Shown: positions 35,801 through 42,463 of the stretch, piece after piece
How the letters are laid out: each line of letters opens with the position of its first letter
How positions within the stretch are numbered: position 1 is the first letter of the stretch
Assembly: GCA_016793885.1 (NCBI GenBank)
Contig: JAEUHE010000233.1
Location: 30,429 to 94,428 of the forward strand
DNA: 64,000 nucleotides
Source of the DNA: Verrucomicrobiales bacterium
GTDB taxonomy: Bacteria; Verrucomicrobiota; Verrucomicrobiia; Limisphaerales; UBA11320
Direction of reading: 5' to 3'
Program-made: the position numbers and the translations under genes
Notes under the pieces: generated by a model
Databases searched by the model: none
What the model was told of the DNA's origin: nothing
The model's input: the letters and a program-made list of their open reading frames with translations, nothing else

Positions 35801-37301
35801 GTTCACCGGCGAGCAGGTGGCCGACTTCGTCAAGTCCGCCGCGGGGGCGGACCCGGGGAGCGGGAGGATCGATTGGGAGGTTCGATTGCATCGGCGCATG
35901 ATCGGAAAATTTGTGCTCCAGCTGCATTATCAGCTTCCGCTGGCCGAGGCGACGCCGGAAGTGCGGGTGCTGGGTGTGCAGGCGCGGGATGTCAACTTGC
36001 AGCGTGGGTTTCTTGCCTTGCAGACCAAGGGACGCCTTCAGCTCGAGCCGGGGCCATTGCCGACGGCTCTTCAGCCCGCTGAATGGCAGTCCATTCCGGC
36101 AAACCTTCGACAAGGACTGGAGGCGGAAGCCGCCAGCCATGTGTTCCGGCTGGTTGAGCCTGGTTATGAACTAAGCTTGCGGCTCACGCGACATGAGGTG
36201 GTGAAGCTGCTGCCGGCCCGAGTTCATTCTGCGACGTTGACCTCGGTGGTATCGGACGATGGTACCACTCTGACCCGAGTGCGCCTGCAGATAACACCCG
36301 GGGACAAGCAGTTGCTCCCGCTCACTCTGCCAGAGAGGTCCCGCTTCTGGTTCGCCTTCGTGAGTCAGAACAGCGTATGGCCGTGGAAGGAGAAGGATCA
36401 GTTGCTCATCCCCCTGGAACGCGCTTCGAAAGGCACCGAGCCGATTCCGGTGGAGTTCTACTATTTGACCCCGTCGGCGGAGCGGGGCAGTCGGAGTCTT
36501 GATCTGGCTCTCCTGGGTCCCAAATTCGATCTACCTTTAGAGCAGATCTCCTGGAACGTTTTTCTCAATCCGAAATGGCAGGTTCATCACTGGGGTGGAT
36601 CCTTGGAGCTGAGCGGGCGGACGGCCGAGGCCGCCGCTGGATCAATCGATCTGGCCAGCTATGAACGGAACGAGATCACGGTGCAGCGGGCGAAAAGCCA
36701 GGAGGCGGAGCAGTTTCTCTCCATGGCCAACTCGCTGCTTGAGAAGGGCAATCCTGAGCAAGCCCGGCGGGCTCTGCAGTCCGCCTTTGGGCTGTCTCAA
36801 CATGACAACGCGTTCAATGAAGATGCCCGGGTTCAGCTGCACAACTTGAAAACGCAACAAGCGCTGGTCGGCTTGAATCTTCGGCAGGCAAGGGTGGCGG
36901 GGGATGCAACTGGGCTATCGCAGGTGCCGAGTTCCCTGCGCGACGGGCCTGCGCCTGCCTACACCCAGCAGGAGGCCAAAACACTGTTGGAGCGAAATTC
37001 CGCTGAAGATGCGGCCGCGCAGCGCAAGTTGGTCGAGCGGTTGATTCAGCAGCAAGAGACCGTTCTGGCCAAGCCGGCGGCGATTCATGCCTCGCTTCCA
37101 GAGCAGGGTCAGCGACTGAGTTTCACGCGCGCGTTGCAGATCGATGCGTGGACCGATCTGAAAATCACCTTGCGAGCGTCGGAAAGCGCCCGCTATGCGT
37201 GGCTCATGAACGGAATGATGGCTTTGGTGCTGCTTGGCTTGGTCGGGGGAGCGCGCTGGGGTATGGCACGGATGGTGGTGAGGAAGTGCGTTGGGAAGTG
37301 A
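29892..37301 (+). CDS. Giant membrane protein of unknown function (2469 residues) with inserted repeat cassette in its leader
   Basis: Starts MSTHLNDSTAILRP. Residues 15-99 are encoded by an inverted-repeat cassette; the hydrophobic leader (KTILMCLSCTALWLAG, about 110-125) comes after it, with probable cleavage near Gln132. About 1060 residues of beta-rich sequence follow, then six hydrophobic helices between roughly 1193 and 1404, the last ending in a signal-peptidase-like CLPAAE. Another 1030 beta-rich residues come next, a TPR-like helical stretch around 2270-2330 (FLSMANSLLEKGNPEQARRA), and a final helix near 2436-2457. Both large domains would lie on the same side of the membrane. I do not recognise the family. 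It may be an ancient fusion of two exported proteins. If the cassette is not translated, a start at the ATG at 30142 is possible. Confidence 0.8.
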   Translation: MSTHLNDSTAILRPGRARLRRAPVGPDRSNGDRPLLGGAQGRSNGDRPLRGAAQSRSEGDRPLPGGPQGSPSRSEFLAGRWLEMWRCGLEPGSTESRPTSWGGGRWGAVKTILMCLSCTALWLAGSDRCWGQNAAANPPATAEVRNASIKGGWDGERASLLIQAELQGLRQGHESAVYSATFFQAVRVTERKLLHRIAVQVDVLRGQPQELVLELRGKGEVSRIAAPNGGVMDWAVRQGTNGARSLVVRFAKAEPPLSQISLQIFAETTVESWDQPVDGLTLMVSPSALSSGYVRIDPDAGLEAVLERFVGLSPVEPRFLPESLSPVSGATTATNDVQAYRFHGVPYELPLKLRWADPEAGRVVLNSLRLVGELQGEVAAFTLSAVAKVQSAQGGEIALLGGRLALTGWTPVSNGRLRFEAGRYVASFDRAGEFPIEMRFHAGVVKNQGWSDIDVNIARSVLPKLELRGLPRETQFRFQGAPPPEAIGETFASFLPPSGELKLQWREAGREAEGVLFFSVEALSQIQVRPGLMTQIEIFEYKVMQGELKQVSFLLRGVGEVTRVQGASVLSWVVSPLPEGSERRLTIQLNQSQKDQFSLQVQAQTPLGLFPLAVDMIQVKPEGALRTGGFVRLLNEGAVRLEVLRSSGLSQISPEQFPQTDSAKALVSGQGSQIFAYRFSGDVLDLRFQADNILPEISASQVLLYHYGENELSVELDLDLEVREAPLRELVLRVPRGFAVARLNAVGLTDYFLTETPGGTDSQLRLVYSAPVLGRQLINLSLEQNRPPAAGDWTLPRIDIPQAKSVRGHLGVKADLGFRLSPGRLQGVSEVATAFFPKKTPGLQAAARIQDALWSQVMSVERLPQSVQADVFHLFSLGEGIANGSSLIHYLIAGAPVSAFRVGLSNEYLNVEFSGKDLRSWQKVEGGYVVQLHSPVSGAYPLLVTFERPFRSQGERVTFGGARPLDAQSEQGHTVIVSSFPFQAQPPAAAPGWMVLEPAEIPSEYRLFFDAPVLAAYRYSARPADLALDLKPLVQGETVNQVVDRGMVTTRISKDGQVITDLQYFVKSKGVPHLRLTVPAGMQLWSVTINGNQVVPVQDGAASVLPMPQQADPNAVNDIRIKIAARSASPRNLTLSLPALSAPVLLEEWRLEPESGRRLVYRSGSIAPADRPASTGGASGLARWMESSNPSRLAALAGLAGVLILLALWVMRVATAKDCSRFSSRHVIGGIVALVGFAGAFFALGLAMNLLSAQMPPASAGLRFLVPVQPPDRILSVEVQNLASAGAIWSQPEVWALLALAVALWFAARRGSRDCARGRFGVAVAWVVAAAAAGRSVHPGMGMVVWLMCFVAIEMLIPCLRTWLRVPAQSARGADPQSPTTPSAPAIALWLVGFFLSTPCLPAAEPVSNRVASARASFVQADQVTQEVRVVENSAMGTVRVRWQAQAGQVLPLLLSPGVMTGFESTEGAGRLVEMLIRTQPGFGFRAEKTGLVELEFRYQVSVARRKGEPGFVLPVVSGVVNRVGFTLAGLDVDLQVPTAISSARREAGADSAFDLVLPPGSDIWIGWKPRSRDTRRERAVLYADWIQLLQPGAGVVDALHQAQIRPAQGEVDELLFDIPAGATIADVTAPSLLQWRFDPAQRKLRVILSSAQSKPFQVQIHSQFTSTTLPYTHRSGLVGLVGAAGQVGLLGVATSSEVQLDDVKADSFAPINLEDFPPEVLTTWRGQSAGTAIRRAFRFSQLTGELVLQVSQVAPDVRVESQQTLSLGDDRTVLAVGLEVDITRSGIFKLSFVLPVGFDVESISGEALSHWTELKAEADRVITLHLKGRTEGKQRFAITLAGAGISARSGWTPPRLVIRESEKQRGSLVLIPEQGLKLQVSSREGLTQLDPARAGLRQKGVLAFRLLQANWNLVADVERVEAWTQVTSFQSVVVAEARLRVGMNLVYDIDNAGTKTLRLALPLNAENVQFTGEQVADFVKSAAGADPGSGRIDWEVRLHRRMIGKFVLQLHYQLPLAEATPEVRVLGVQARDVNLQRGFLALQTKGRLQLEPGPLPTALQPAEWQSIPANLRQGLEAEAASHVFRLVEPGYELSLRLTRHEVVKLLPARVHSATLTSVVSDDGTTLTRVRLQITPGDKQLLPLTLPERSRFWFAFVSQNSVWPWKEKDQLLIPLERASKGTEPIPVEFYYLTPSAERGSRSLDLALLGPKFDLPLEQISWNVFLNPKWQVHHWGGSLELSGRTAEAAAGSIDLASYERNEITVQRAKSQEAEQFLSMANSLLEKGNPEQARRALQSAFGLSQHDNAFNEDARVQLHNLKTQQALVGLNLRQARVAGDATGLSQVPSSLRDGPAPAYTQQEAKTLLERNSAEDAAAQRKLVERLIQQQETVLAKPAAIHASLPEQGQRLSFTRALQIDAWTDLKITLRASESARYAWLMNGMMALVLLGLVGGARWGMARMVVRKCVGK
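29934..30188. repeat. 255-bp inverted-repeat cassette inserted in frame in a coding sequence
   Basis: The left arm GGTAGGGCGAGACTCCGTCG continuing AGCTC (29934-29958) and the right arm at 30164-30188 are reverse complements at 24 of 25 positions. The cassette is exactly 85 codons and has no stop in the host frame. Inside are three tandem 42-bp units. A related single arm, GGTAGGGCGAGACTCTGCTC, occurs at about 37389 just downstream of the same gene. Confidence 0.85.
29970..30095 (+). repeat. Three tandem 42-bp repeats encoding a 14-residue unit
   Basis: GGGGACAGGCCTCT recurs at 29982, 30024 and 30066, exactly 42 bp apart. In the host frame the units read DRSNGDRPLLGGAQ, GRSNGDRPLRGAAQ and SRSEGDRPLPGGPQ. 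The GGGACAGGCC core is also found four times at 63578-63877. Confidence 0.85.
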
Positions 37302-37834
37302 TGAGTGACGAGTGGCGAGTGGCGAGTGGCGAGTGGCGAGTGGCGAGTGGCGAGTGGCGAGTGGCGAGTGACCCCATATCGTCACGGCGGTAGGGCGAGA
37401 CTCTGCTCGAGCCCACTCCTGCCCCAGACTTAGGATAACACAGCGGCAACTCCGCAAGGGCCGACAGGTGTTCGTCACCCCCTAGGCTCTCCACGACGCA
37501 GCCCTCTTCCCTTTGAACGACGCAGGGCCGGTCAGGGCTCGAATGGAATCTCGCCATAACCCGTATCGTCACTAAGGTAGGGAGGGATCCAGCAGCGAGG
37601 TGGTTCTATGGACTGCGGAGACACGTCTCCGCTTTTCCTGCGGGCGGCGGGGTGGCTGGAGGGTGTGCCCATTGTAAAGGTCGGCGTTGGAAGGGGTGAG
37701 GTGGCGTGAAGGAACAGCGGTGTCGTGCCACCGCGGTCCATAGGTGATCGTCCCTGGTCCCCTGGTAGCGTCGTCCGTCGCCGGCTTTAGGTTTCACTTT
37801 CCTTTGCGCATGAGCACGCTACCCTTCCCAGCTC
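37302..37834. repeat. Repeat-rich intergenic region between the giant gene and rph
   Basis: No gene is visible in these 533 bases. They hold a heptamer tandem array (37312-37371), a GGTAGGGCGAGACTCTGCTC arm near 37389, and a family B element at 37607-37744. The family B element has inverted ends CTATGGACTGCGG and CCGCGGTCCATAG (12 of 13 paired). The inner end TCGTGCCACCGCGGTCCATAG is shared with 5474-5494. The rph promoter should lie in the last 80 bases. Confidence 0.7.
37312..37371 (+). repeat. Heptanucleotide tandem repeat (GAGTGGC), about eight units
   Basis: GAGTGGC is repeated in perfect register about eight times, flanked by GAGTGAC variants, immediately after the stop of the 2469-residue gene. 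A related GAGTGAC run occurs at 42262-42290. Seven-base periodicity is out of frame with codons, so it is not a coding repeat. Confidence 0.9.
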
Positions 37835-38578
37835 ATGACCGAATCGCTGAATAGTCCTCGTCCCGACGGACGGGCGGCGGACCAGTTACGTCCGATCCGC
37901 TTTACGAATCAGTTCGCTCCGCATGCGAACGGTTCCACCCTTATTGAATGGGGTAATACCCGCGTGATTTGCGCGGTGACGGTGGAGGAGACCGTTCCTC
38001 GCTGGATGAAAGAGCAGGGCGTGGTAGGTGGCTGGATCACAGCTGAGTACAGCATGCTACCCTACTCCACCCACCAGCGGAAAGCTCGCGACAGCTCCAA
38101 GGGCAAAATCGATGGCCGATCCCAGGAGATTCAGCGGCTGATCGGGCGCGCCATGCGTGCGGCGATTGATCTGGAGAAGCTCGGTTCACGTACGTTGTGG
38201 GTGGATTGCGATGTGCTTCAAGCGGATGGGGGCACTCGCACTGCCGCCATCACGGGGAGCTATGTGGCGCTGATGCTGGCGATTAACCAGCTGTTGGCGG
38301 CTGGTAAGCTCCAGCAGAGCCCGATGCTGCATCCGGTGGCGGCGGTGAGCGTGGGGATCGTAGCCGGCACACCCATCTCGGATCTTTGTTACCTGGAGGA
38401 TGTCGCGGCGGAGGTGGATATGAACTTGGTCATGAATGCTGCCGGGCAGTTCATCGAGATTCAGGGTACGGGCGAGGAGTCGACCTTCAGTGATGCACAG
38501 CTGGCGAGCATGCTGGGGCTGGGGCGTCAATCCATCCAACAACTGTTGGCGGCCCAGCAGGCTGCCCTGGTTCAATAG
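37835..38578 (+). CDS. rph: Ribonuclease PH
   Basis: 247 residues, the standard length. It carries the RNase PH signature blocks: RPDGRAADQLRPIRF at the N-terminus, GNTRVICAVTVEETVP, GWITAEYSMLPYST, then GRSQEIQRLIGRAMRA and WVDCDVLQADGGTRTAAITG. The last provides the phosphate- and metal-binding residues of the 3'-5' phosphorolytic exonuclease that trims tRNA 3' ends. Immediately downstream is a full copy of the family A palindromic repeat. Confidence 0.96.
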   Translation: MTESLNSPRPDGRAADQLRPIRFTNQFAPHANGSTLIEWGNTRVICAVTVEETVPRWMKEQGVVGGWITAEYSMLPYSTHQRKARDSSKGKIDGRSQEIQRLIGRAMRAAIDLEKLGSRTLWVDCDVLQADGGTRTAAITGSYVALMLAINQLLAAGKLQQSPMLHPVAAVSVGIVAGTPISDLCYLEDVAAEVDMNLVMNAAGQFIEIQGTGEESTFSDAQLASMLGLGRQSIQQLLAAQQAALVQ

Positions 38579-38589
38579 TCATGAAGGAG

Positions 38590-38785
38590 TGTGATTTAAA
38601 GTGCGTGAGATCGGGATGTCTCGCACGGGATCCCGACTCCGTCGGGTGCTGCAAAGCTGTAGAGGGCTACAGCACTCCAAGACGATCCGCGAGGTTTGTG
38701 GGCCATTTTGGAGTGCGTGCAGCCCTCTGCCGCTTTTGTCCCTCGACGAAGTCGGGCTCCTCCAATCTCAACCACTTTAAATCAC
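38590..38785. repeat. Full copy of the palindromic repeat family A (~196 bp)
   Basis: It begins TGTGATTTAAAGTGCGTGAG and ends CACTTTAAATCAC, so the outermost bases are inverted repeats. Inside is GCTGTAGAGGGCTACAGCAC and, on the other side, GGAGTGCGTGCAGCCCTCTG with CCGCTTTT, which pairs with it as an imperfect palindrome. It sits between rph and the phosphatase gene. Confidence 0.88.
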
Positions 38786-38792
38786 GTTCGGC

Positions 38793-39416
38793 ATGAAACG
38801 ATCGGCGACACGTCTCTATCTGGTTAGGCACGGGGAAGTGGAGGAGCGGTATCACCGGATTTTCGGGGGCCGCATCGACATGAATCTCAGCGCTCATGGA
38901 CATGAGCAAGCCCAAGCCTTGGCAGATTATCTGCACAAGCATCCTTTGCAGGCCGCTTATGCCAGCCCGATGAAGCGAGTGCAGCAGACCCTGGCTCCTT
39001 ACGTGAATCGAGGCGGCCATGCACCGCAAGTGATGCCTGACCTTCGGGAGGTGGACTTTGGCGATTGGACCGGGCTGGGGTGGCACGAGGTGCAGGAGAA
39101 GTTTGGAGCGAGCGCCTTCAATTGGCTCGAATTGCTTGAGACCGGGGGTATTCCCAACGCGGAGACCGCGGATGGGTACCGGGCTCGGGTTCAACCGTGT
39201 TTACGTCATATACTCGGAGAGCATGTGGACGAGTCAGTGGCGGTTTTCTGTCATGGTGGCGTCGTCCGTCAGCTCTTGTCGCTGATGCTGGATTTGCCGC
39301 TCAGCCGAATGAGCATGTTTGAGGTCGACTATGCCAGCGTCAGCATTGTGGACTGGTCGCCCGACCGCGTGGAGATTCAGTTACTCAACTTCTCTCCCTG
39401 GAAGCATACCAAGTGA
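38793..39416 (+). CDS. Histidine phosphatase superfamily protein (CobC/phosphoglycerate mutase-like)
   Basis: 207 residues. The catalytic RHG motif is in LYLVRHGEVEERY near residues 8-20. The second arginine is in SPMKRVQQTL, the acid/base Glu in LREVDFGDWTGLG, and the second His in VAVFCHGGVVRQLL. The arrangement fits alpha-ribazole phosphatase or a broad-specificity phosphatase; there are no other cobalamin genes nearby, so the substrate is open. Its stop overlaps the prmA start (GTGA), so the two are coupled. Confidence 0.88.
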   Translation: MKRSATRLYLVRHGEVEERYHRIFGGRIDMNLSAHGHEQAQALADYLHKHPLQAAYASPMKRVQQTLAPYVNRGGHAPQVMPDLREVDFGDWTGLGWHEVQEKFGASAFNWLELLETGGIPNAETADGYRARVQPCLRHILGEHVDESVAVFCHGGVVRQLLSLMLDLPLSRMSMFEVDYASVSIVDWSPDRVEIQLLNFSPWKHTK

Positions 39417-40318
39417 AGCCGATTCCCTTTTGGAAACTCTCCGTTGCCACCACTTCCGAAGCCGAGGAAGCGGTGAGCGAGTTGCTCACCGCGGTTTTCG
39501 GTCTCGCGGCCGCCACCCAGCAAAACACGATCACAGGGCGAACCGTCGTCTCCGTTTTCGTGCCGAGGCGACGCGATATCACCACCGCTCGGCGGGCGGA
39601 GCTGCGAGCGGGTCTGCTGCGCGCACGCGAGAGCGGGCTTCAGGTGGGCTCGGGGCGGGTGTCCATTCGTCATGTTCCAGCCGAAGATTGGACCACCTCG
39701 TGGAAGCGTCATTTCAAGCCGTGGGAGCCGGGCAAGCTGCTGCTGGTGAAGCCCAGTTGGAGCCAAGCCAAGGCTAAGGCTGGTCAGGCGACGCTGGTTT
39801 TGGACCCGGGGCTTAGCTTTGGCACCGGAAACCATCCCACGACTCGCTTTTGTCTGCGTCAGCTGGTTCGGCTGCGCAAGGTGGCGGTCTCTCAGTCCCT
39901 ACTCGACATCGGTTCCGGCTCGGGGATCTTGTCGATCGGAGCCACGTTGCTCGGCTACGCACCAGTGCATGCCTTTGATTTCGATCCTGAGGCAGTGCGA
40001 GTGGCGAACGCCAACGCGCGGATGAACGGGGTGCAGCGTCGGTTGCGGTTTGAGCAGGCGGATCTCGCGCGCCTCCCGAAGCGGGCTGCCCAACGTTATG
40101 ATGTGGTCTGTGCGAACCTGATGTATGACTTGCTGATCGCCGAGCGGCAGAGAATCTTAAATCGGGTTGCGAACGGTGGAGCCCTGATCCTGGCGGGGAT
40201 ATTGGTAAATCAGTTTGGCATGGTACAGAAAGCGTTCGAGGGAGAGGGGTGGTTCCTGGAGCGGGGGCGGACTGAAGGCGAGTGGAGATCTGGACTTTTT
40301 CGCATGTCTCCTTTTTGA
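39413..40318 (+). CDS. prmA: Ribosomal protein L11 methyltransferase
   Basis: 301 residues from a GTG that overlaps the preceding stop. The N-terminal substrate-recognition domain starts PIPFWKLSVATTSEAEEAVS. The family motif DPGLSFGTGNHPTT lies before the SAM site LLDIGSGSGILSIG, and YDVVCANLMYDLLI replaces the usual DLIVANILA-type motif. PrmA trimethylates L11 at the ribosome. It ends just before a hairpin TGACCATCCT...AGGATGGTCA at 40316-40352. Confidence 0.93.
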   Translation: MKPIPFWKLSVATTSEAEEAVSELLTAVFGLAAATQQNTITGRTVVSVFVPRRRDITTARRAELRAGLLRARESGLQVGSGRVSIRHVPAEDWTTSWKRHFKPWEPGKLLLVKPSWSQAKAKAGQATLVLDPGLSFGTGNHPTTRFCLRQLVRLRKVAVSQSLLDIGSGSGILSIGATLLGYAPVHAFDFDPEAVRVANANARMNGVQRRLRFEQADLARLPKRAAQRYDVVCANLMYDLLIAERQRILNRVANGGALILAGILVNQFGMVQKAFEGEGWFLERGRTEGEWRSGLFRMSPF

Positions 40319-40352
40319 CCATCCTGGCGACTTTTGCCACATAGGATGGTCA
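40316..40352 (+). terminator. Hairpin after prmA, possible terminator
   Basis: Ten-base arms TGACCATCCT and AGGATGGTCA, with GGCGACTTTTGCC forming an inner stem. The prmA stop lies in the left arm. There is no T-run, so termination would be weak. Confidence 0.35.
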
Positions 40353-40368
40353 ATTCTGTGAAGAACTC

Positions 40369-40399
40369 TTGACGTTTTCGTCAGGTTTGGCAGTATAGG
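40369..40399 (+). promoter_or_regulatory. Possible sigma70-type promoter upstream of a small gene
   Basis: TTGACG at 40369-40374 and TATAGG at 40394-40399, spacing 19 bp. It lies about 115 bp before the ATG of the small protein gene. Tentative. Confidence 0.35.
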
Positions 40400-40514
40400 A
40401 AGGCGATGAACTGCTGCTTGTTCATGTTTCGCCACGTTCCAGAAGGAGGAACGGTCTGTACCCTTGGTTGGCATGGCTCAAGCTCAGTTTTGTTACGAGA
40501 AAGGATACAGTTCT

Positions 40515-40679
40515 ATGACCAAATCCCTAGACGTGATCTCGGAGTTAGTGAGGAGTACGAAACATCCATTCCGTAAGGCCGACGACCGGCCTGCCAAGGC
40601 ACTCAAACATCGATACGAGCGGAGAAAGATTAGGGAGTTTATCCGACTCAGCGATTGGGCGCAGCAAAACCCCGCCTGA
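40515..40679 (+). CDS. Small basic protein (54 residues), unknown
   Basis: Starts MTKSLDVISELVRSTKHPFR; GAAAGGA lies about 9-11 nt before the ATG. It is rich in Lys and Arg (AKALKHRYERRKIREFIRLS). A possible promoter and a strong terminator bracket it, which supports an independent gene. No family is recognised; basic composition could mean nucleic-acid binding. Confidence 0.5.
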   Translation: MTKSLDVISELVRSTKHPFRKADDRPAKALKHRYERRKIREFIRLSDWAQQNPA

Positions 40680-40714
40680 ACCTTGCGCTAGTACCTTAGC
40701 ACCGAAGTATTTGT

Positions 40715-40759
40715 AAAAACGAACGGCCGCACCTGACCCCGGGTGCGGCCGTTCTTTTT
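40715..40759. terminator. Strong bidirectional intrinsic terminator
   Basis: Perfect 13-bp stem GAACGGCCGCACC / GGTGCGGCCGTTC (40721-40733, 40742-40754), with AAAAAC before and TTTTT after. It serves the small plus-strand gene and the minus-strand nadA gene, whose stop is 6 nt away. Confidence 0.88.
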
Positions 40760-40764
40760 CTCCG

Positions 40765-41766
40765 TCACGGCCTAGCTGAAATCTCCAACATGCGCTCGAT
40801 GGGCAAGCGAGCGCGTTCGATGATCTCAGGTGAAAGGGTGACTTGGGGGGTCCCACGGAGCATGCAATCGTGCAGTTTTTCGAGCGTGTTCATCTTCATG
40901 AAACGGCACTCGTTGCAGCGACAATTGTCCGTTGGGGCGGGGATGAAGATCTTGCCGGGGCACTCCCGTTCCAATCGGTGGAGCATGCCCGCTTCGGTGG
41001 CGATGATGAACTGGCCGGCGGGAGAAGCCTTGCAGTAGGTCACCATCTTCTCGGTCGAGCAGACTTCATCGGCGAGCATGCGCACGGCCTTGGTACATTC
41101 TGGATGAGCGACGACTGGAGCGCCTGGGTATTGTTGACGGATGCGGGTGATACTGGCGTGGGTCCATTCGACATGCACATAGCAGTTGCCTTTCCACAGG
41201 TGCATGGGACGACCCGTTTGCTCCATGACCCAGGAGCCGAGGTTCTCGTCGGGCACAAACAGCAGATCGCGGTCAGCCGGGGCCGCTTTGACGATCTTCA
41301 CGGCGTTGCCGCTCGTGCAGATCACATCGCTGAGGGCCTTCACCTCGGCGCTACAGTTGATGTAGGCGATGGTGTAGAACTTGGGATTGGTCTGCTGGAG
41401 CGCCTTCAGCTTGGCGCCGGGGCAGCTTTCTTCGAGTGAGCAGCCCGCGTCCCGATCGGGAAGCAAGACCCGCTTGTTGGGGTTCAGGATTTTGGCGGTC
41501 TCCGCCATGAAGTGCACCCCGCAGAACACAATGGTTTCTGCCGGGGTCTTGGCGGCCTGCTGGGCGAGTCCGAGGGAGTCTCCGACGTAATCGGCGACTT
41601 CCTGGATCTCGTTGATCTGGTAGTTGTGCGCCAGGATCACCGCGTTGAGTTTGCGCTTCAACTCCAGGATCTCGCGTGAGAGCGCGCTCACCTGGGCCGG
41701 AGGCATGGGAGTCCTGACCCCCTGCTGGGAGGGGCGATGCGGCTGAGTCTCGGTCACGTCGATCAT
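40765..41766 (-). CDS. nadA: Quinolinate synthase
   Basis: 333 residues. It has the three pseudo-symmetric domains of NadA, with the [4Fe-4S] ligands in VFCGVHFMAETA, VICTSGNA and CRCNECRFM. Other conserved motifs are ILAHNYQINEIQEVADYVGD, LLPDRDAGCSLEESCP and VVAHPECTKAVRMLAD. The enzyme condenses iminoaspartate with dihydroxyacetone phosphate in NAD biosynthesis. NadB and NadC are not in the window. It ends at the shared terminator. Confidence 0.96.
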   Translation of the reverse strand: MIDVTETQPHRPSQQGVRTPMPPAQVSALSREILELKRKLNAVILAHNYQINEIQEVADYVGDSLGLAQQAAKTPAETIVFCGVHFMAETAKILNPNKRVLLPDRDAGCSLEESCPGAKLKALQQTNPKFYTIAYINCSAEVKALSDVICTSGNAVKIVKAAPADRDLLFVPDENLGSWVMEQTGRPMHLWKGNCYVHVEWTHASITRIRQQYPGAPVVAHPECTKAVRMLADEVCSTEKMVTYCKASPAGQFIIATEAGMLHRLERECPGKIFIPAPTDNCRCNECRFMKMNTLEKLHDCMLRGTPQVTLSPEIIERARLPIERMLEISARP

Positions 41767-41803
41767 GGTGTAACCCTAGGGTCCGACCTCCCACCCGTCA
41801 AAC

Positions 41804-42130
41804 CTATCGGATGGCCAGGAGCTCCACTTCGAAGATCAGTGTGGCTTTGGGGGGGATGGCTCCAGGGTATCCGGCGTCACCGTACGCGAAATCGGAGGGA
41901 AGCGTCAGCTTCACCTTATCGCCGACTCGCATCCGCGCCACGCCCTCATCCCAGCCTTGGATGACCTGATTTCCTGCGATCACGAATTCGAACGGCTCGT
42001 TTCGATCCACCGAGCTGTCAAACTTGGTGCCATCGGTCAGCCAGCCCGTGTAGTGGACTTTGACAGTGTTGCCGGGCTGGGGCGACTTACCTTTACCGAG
42101 CTTCAGAAACTCCATTTGCAGATTCTTCAT
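41804..42130 (-). CDS. FKBP-type peptidyl-prolyl cis-trans isomerase
   Basis: 108 residues, a single cytosolic FKBP domain without signal peptide. Characteristic motifs are VKVHYTGWLTDGTKFDSS, VIQGWDEGVARMRVGDK and YGDAGYPGAIPPKATLIFEV. Active-site aromatic residues (Tyr, Phe, Trp) are in place. It accelerates proline isomerisation during protein folding. It lies 37 nt upstream of nadA on the same strand and may share a transcript. Confidence 0.94.
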   Translation of the reverse strand: MKNLQMEFLKLGKGKSPQPGNTVKVHYTGWLTDGTKFDSSVDRNEPFEFVIAGNQVIQGWDEGVARMRVGDKVKLTLPSDFAYGDAGYPGAIPPKATLIFEVELLAIR

Positions 42131-42463
42131 GAGATAGATGATGCGGTCGGATCATTGGATCCGTTGTGGTCGATGTTAAGCGATCGTCCCCCCCGGCTGA
42201 CAAGCCTGGAGCGACTTGAGTGGATTTTAGATTTTGGATTTGCGATTGGGGATTGGGGAAGTGACGAGTGACGAGTGACGAGTTAGGAGTGAGGAATGAG
42301 CAGTGACGAGTTGGCGACCGGTTCCCCTCCTCCGCCCGCTTCGGGAACTCATAACTCACTCCTACCCATAACTCAGTCGCCCTCGCCCAGAATCTCGCGC
42401 TTGTCAGACCGGCGGCTACCGGTCAGGGTGTTGAGAGCTACCCCGGATTGCCGCACCAGCGAC
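42131..42463. repeat. Intergenic region with GAGTGAC heptamer run
   Basis: GAGTGACGAGTGACGAGT at about 42262-42280 continues as degenerate GAGTTAGGAGTGAG, and AACTCACTCCTACCCATAAC further on (about 42352-42375) is its inverse. The frame upstream of the secretion ATPase is open here but covers the repeats, so I do not treat it as coding. Confidence 0.6.

Noticed and set aside
37312..37371. CRISPR-like array
   Set aside because: The repeat unit is only seven bases, contiguous and without spacers. It is a simple tandem repeat.
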